From the NCBI GenBank assembly GCA_937625935.1, contig OW569366.1, positions 310,001 through 374,000 of the forward strand: DNA of 64,000 nucleotides, in the 5' to 3' direction. Shown one piece after another: positions 61,272 through 64,000 of this stretch. The notes under the pieces are model-generated. The model saw only the letters and a program-made list of their open reading frames with translations. It was not told where the DNA came from and ran no database searches. A program made the position numbers and the translations under genes. Position 1 is the stretch's first letter. Each line of letters begins with the position of its first letter. The stretch is from Tetramitus jugosus. Lineage: Eukaryota; Heterolobosea; Eutetramitea; Acrasida; Vahlkampfiidae.

Positions 61272-63344
61272 CTACTCTTCTTCGAGCAGTGAATAGTGTT
61301 CGTGTGCGAGTCTACCTCCGGTTTGGATTGAGGTATCATGAGGTGCTTCTTGTAATGCTTGATCAATATCCATAGGTATTTCTGTGCGCTGTTCGTCACG
61401 GACGCGCTGTTGAAACTCTCTCGTCCTGCAAACATAGATATACGATTCATACAATTGTGATATAACTGTACTATACAGTGATTGCGAATGCTCGTTCCAT
61501 TCTGTGTCTTGCTCGGGAGAATTCAACATGTGCTCCTTCAGAGAACGCATGGAGTTATTGGATCGTTTCGATTGTGCTGTCTTGAAGATGTCTGTTGCAA
61601 AATACAACTGCCATCGCTCATGAAAATCGTCATTCGATGTCACATTACCACACTTAATGTCATACAATCGTTTCCACATTAAACAATACTTTAACGTGAA
61701 TTCATTAATGCAAAATGTGATCATCAAGTGGTGCTTTTCATCGTCCAACATCACTTGCTCGACTATTCGAGTCTTTTCCTCAAGGTCAATGTCACGTTTT
61801 GGTCTCACACATGAAACCAAACGCATTATTCGTTGAATTACAAGAACTATGCCACCCATTGGCACAACCCAGAATGCAAACGTAAGAAATGGAGAGCTAT
61901 TGAAGCTTCGATTGGAGAATGAGCCCGTATGTCTGAAGTTGATAGCTCCTCGTGTCACTTCGATACAAAGAACTACAAAGAACACAAGTGATGCCACGAT
62001 CATTTCTGTCTTGTACATCAATGGATCTGATAGCCTTGATAGATACCGCAGTCCATAACTGTTTGCTTTGCTACTGAATGCATCATTCAGCAGTATCAGC
62101 GTAATGAATACGAAGAGAATCGCTGAGATGAGCGTCGATAGAATCCAGGACGTGTTTGAAGACCACGAGTAGCTAAAGATCACAGAGATCACTGCTATGG
62201 GAACAAGTATCAATATCGGAGTACAAATGGCGATGGCTACAGCAGTCTTTGAGGACAAGTATCTCAACATCACAATCGTCTTCCTCAATGATTCGTTTGG
62301 TTGGACATAGTGATCATAAATAGCTTGATAGTACCGTCTGGCGGCAATGAATCTAAGTACCTGTACAATGTATATGACACACATGCATATAAATGGCAAC
62401 GGCCATGCAATAGAGTACAATAGCAAGTTATACTGACTCACATCCAACATGTTAGACAGAGCGTAGAGATTCTTCGATGTTTGCTTATAGTTTCTCGACA
62501 ACATGGTCAGAGAAAATACTCTCTGAAACAATAGGGCTACTGATCCAAGCATCAATCCAACATATCTCGGTTTTATGCGTCTCTTTCTTCTCATTACAGT
62601 TAGCATGAACGTATGTACTAAACAGAGCAATGAGGAGATGCTAACGACCACGATCGGAAACACCTTGATTTTTCTGTTGTACTTCCAGTAGGCCACCGTA
62701 GCTTCAGTGACATTTGGAGCACTGTTCAAGCATCTCAGTGGCATTGACTCTTGCGAGAGATCAATCGATAGAATCGATACATTTGTTGGCATTTCCAGTG
62801 TTTGTTCTTTGGCCCCTGCTCTAATTTCTTCGAATGAGTGACTCAACACGATCAATTTGACAATTGATACCTTGTGGTCCCATTCCTGATGATGCCTCAA
62901 GTTACTCAATCGAAACATTCGATACTTGGAGAGAGGAGACCAAGTGTCCAATCTGCCACTTTTTGCCACACTCACATTCAGATTCAAATTCCGAACCAAC
63001 GGCAACAGCTCATCATCTCCCATGTCAGCAGCATTCAATGACGGAGTCACTTCAGCTTCGAACAATTCTTCTCTCATCTCAAGCTTATAGTGACTCCTAA
63101 ACACATGAAAGAGGCTACTTGTTGTCGATGAGTTCTGCGACGAGAGATGAACACTGATCCAACCGTCTGGAAAAGGCTTTTTTACAATAAATATGAAGGA
63201 GTTCGGATTAATATCGCTCCAGTGAAATTCCATTCGATTATTCATCAAATGAACACACTTTGGAGACACGTAGCTCATAACAATCAACAACAACAGGAAA
63301 ACATGCACCACAACAAATGAGGTCCTCCATGACAGATGTGGCAT
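61272..63344 (-). CDS. Seven-transmembrane protein with candidate C-terminal RGS domain
   Basis: One exon of 690 residues. A signal peptide (about 8-26) leads a 200-residue ectodomain with several Asn-X-Ser/Thr sites (NSS, NVS, NVT). Seven hydrophobic segments follow in the order expected of a GPCR, from VFPIVVVSISSLLCLVHTF to FLTFAFWVVPMGGIVLVIQ. The cytosolic tail (about 525-655) contains HHLMITFCINEFTLKYCLMW and later ESYIYVCRTREFQQRV, which match the beginning and end of RGS domains. 7TM-RGS fusions regulate heterotrimeric G proteins in plants, slime moulds and other protists. The receptor class and the RGS domain are inferred from pattern only; the ligand is unknown. A tetraspan-like or other polytopic protein with an unrelated tail is the alternative. 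Confidence 0.7.
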   Translation of the reverse strand: MPHLSWRTSFVVVHVFLLLLIVMSYVSPKCVHLMNNRMEFHWSDINPNSFIFIVKKPFPDGWISVHLSSQNSSTTSSLFHVFRSHYKLEMREELFEAEVTPSLNAADMGDDELLPLVRNLNLNVSVAKSGRLDTWSPLSKYRMFRLSNLRHHQEWDHKVSIVKLIVLSHSFEEIRAGAKEQTLEMPTNVSILSIDLSQESMPLRCLNSAPNVTEATVAYWKYNRKIKVFPIVVVSISSLLCLVHTFMLTVMRRKRRIKPRYVGLMLGSVALLFQRVFSLTMLSRNYKQTSKNLYALSNMLDVSQYNLLLYSIAWPLPFICMCVIYIVQVLRFIAARRYYQAIYDHYVQPNESLRKTIVMLRYLSSKTAVAIAICTPILILVPIAVISVIFSYSWSSNTSWILSTLISAILFVFITLILLNDAFSSKANSYGLRYLSRLSDPLMYKTEMIVASLVFFVVLCIEVTRGAINFRHTGSFSNRSFNSSPFLTFAFWVVPMGGIVLVIQRIMRLVSCVRPKRDIDLEEKTRIVEQVMLDDEKHHLMITFCINEFTLKYCLMWKRLYDIKCGNVTSNDDFHERWQLYFATDIFKTAQSKRSNNSMRSLKEHMLNSPEQDTEWNEHSQSLYSTVISQLYESYIYVCRTREFQQRVRDEQRTEIPMDIDQALQEAPHDTSIQTGGRLAHEHYSLLEEE

Positions 63345-63484
63345 GTTTTCTGTTGCAATTTTTGTTCGGGATTTTACGGGAGAACGAAGACGGACAAATA
63401 AAAAATGGCGATATTATTTCAGTTATTGCCTCGAATCGTTGTGAATGAAAGTTTACGATTTTTTACTGTCCTCGATGAATTGAC

Positions 63485-64000
63485 TTAGTGTTCATAAGCG
63501 TAGGAGAAGAGTCCCTTGTCCTTCTTTTGCTTCATTTGGATGAACTCTGGCTGCATGAGGAACGCAGACTTGTTCATACCAAACACCTTTTCAAACTCAG
63601 CATCAGACAAGTATTGCTCTCTCTTGTCACCCTTGACATCAGATGGAAGCTCGCTTGATTTCTTGTCCTTGAGTTCTGCGTACGTGTAGGTCTTCAGATT
63701 TTGTTGTTCAATCTGTGGGCCAGAAGCAGTCTTGGACTTTCCGGCAGTGTCAGTCAATGAGTCGAGCTTGGCTCTGAGCACAGGTGACACCATCTTTGAT
63801 TTCATTGCTTCGAACTTCTTGTCATCTTCATCTGCTTGAGATGGTTTCTTGCCCCATTTCTTGTCTCCTTCAGATGACTTTTGCCATGTTGGGATATACA
63901 TTGAGTCGAACTTTGGACCTTGAGTGGCGTAGGATGGCTTTGGTTGATCACCTCTTCTTTCAGCGGCCTTCAAGTAACTGCCAAAGTTCAATTCCCATGG
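63485..64000 (-). CDS. Villin headpiece protein, C-terminal part (5' end beyond the window)
   Basis: The frame enters from the right edge and ends with TAA/TAG-type stop at 63485; 172 codons are visible with no ATG before the edge, so it is partial. It starts PWELNFGSYLKAAERR. The linker is Lys/Ser/Asp-rich. The last 65 residues are a villin headpiece: YTYAELKD, SELPSDVKGDKREQYLSDAEF, EKVFGMNKSAFLMQPEF, then KKDKGLF near the end as in villin, dematin and advillin. Headpieces bind F-actin. Eight residues (SYAYEH) follow the usual KKxxGLF terminus. Gelsolin repeats or another domain may lie upstream. Confidence 0.85.
   Translation of the reverse strand, partial: PWELNFGSYLKAAERRGDQPKPSYATQGPKFDSMYIPTWQKSSEGDKKWGKKPSQADEDDKKFEAMKSKMVSPVLRAKLDSLTDTAGKSKTASGPQIEQQNLKTYTYAELKDKKSSELPSDVKGDKREQYLSDAEFEKVFGMNKSAFLMQPEFIQMKQKKDKGLFSYAYEH

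Noticed and set aside
1-64000. CRISPR array, bacterial operon, prophage or bacterial insertion sequence
   Set aside because: The window shows spliceosomal introns and eukaryotic protein families throughout; the regular short repeats seen are coding microsatellites.

Overview
This is nuclear DNA of a unicellular eukaryote, most likely a heterolobosean amoeboflagellate of the Naegleria type. The reasons are: short GT-AG introns (63 to 195 bases) in a minority of genes, with donors mostly of the form GTATGT or GTAAG; compact AT-rich spacers with T-rich 5' leaders; coding sequence full of Asn, Gln and Ser runs; and a gene mix of flagellar parts (IFT70, NEK kinase), actin and Rho proteins, F-box/LRR proteins, a large PIEZO channel, a prolyl 4-hydroxylase and a 7TM receptor. 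The species cannot be fixed from the sequence alone. There are no operons; gene orientation is mixed and many neighbours are only tens of bases apart.

Layout. 0-7 kb: start of a divergent gene, an ING-type PHD finger protein, IFT70/TTC30 (4 exons) and a convergent NEK kinase (3 exons). 7-14 kb: RRP8 rRNA methyltransferase, a synapsin homologue, an LRR protein meeting it tail to tail, a possible small gene, and an SR splicing factor. 14-25.6 kb: F-box-like proteins, a broken RCC1-repeat gene, an E2-like protein with a long unknown tail, a REX1-B-like protein, a Lys/Glu-rich coiled-coil protein and a fucosyltransferase-like type II membrane protein. 25.7-34.3 kb: one PIEZO gene, 5 exons, 2721 residues. 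34.4-41.5 kb: PP2C phosphatase, a three-finger C2H2 protein, a CX5R phosphatase and a USP deubiquitinase. 41.5-45 kb: the one accessory stretch. It holds a 5'-truncated LINE with a 15-base target duplication, a 125-base duplication, an LRR relic and another eroded gene. 45-64 kb: an SDR with one frameshift, two unrecognised proteins, an MDR oxidoreductase, a prolyl 4-hydroxylase, a small repeat protein, NSUN2/Trm4, a coiled-coil protein, a RhoGAP, a 7TM protein with a possible RGS tail, and the C-terminal villin headpiece of a gene running off the right edge.

Functional themes are mechanosensing and membrane signalling (PIEZO, 7TM/RGS, RhoGAP, villin), flagellum building (IFT70, NEK) and RNA modification or processing (RRP8, NSUN2, SR protein). 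The most striking items are the synapsin-family ATP-grasp protein outside animals, the complete PIEZO channel, and the datable LINE insertion. Intron boundaries were placed by reading frame, splice consensus and family conservation, without transcript data. Several frameshifts sit at or near short homopolymers and may be assembly errors.
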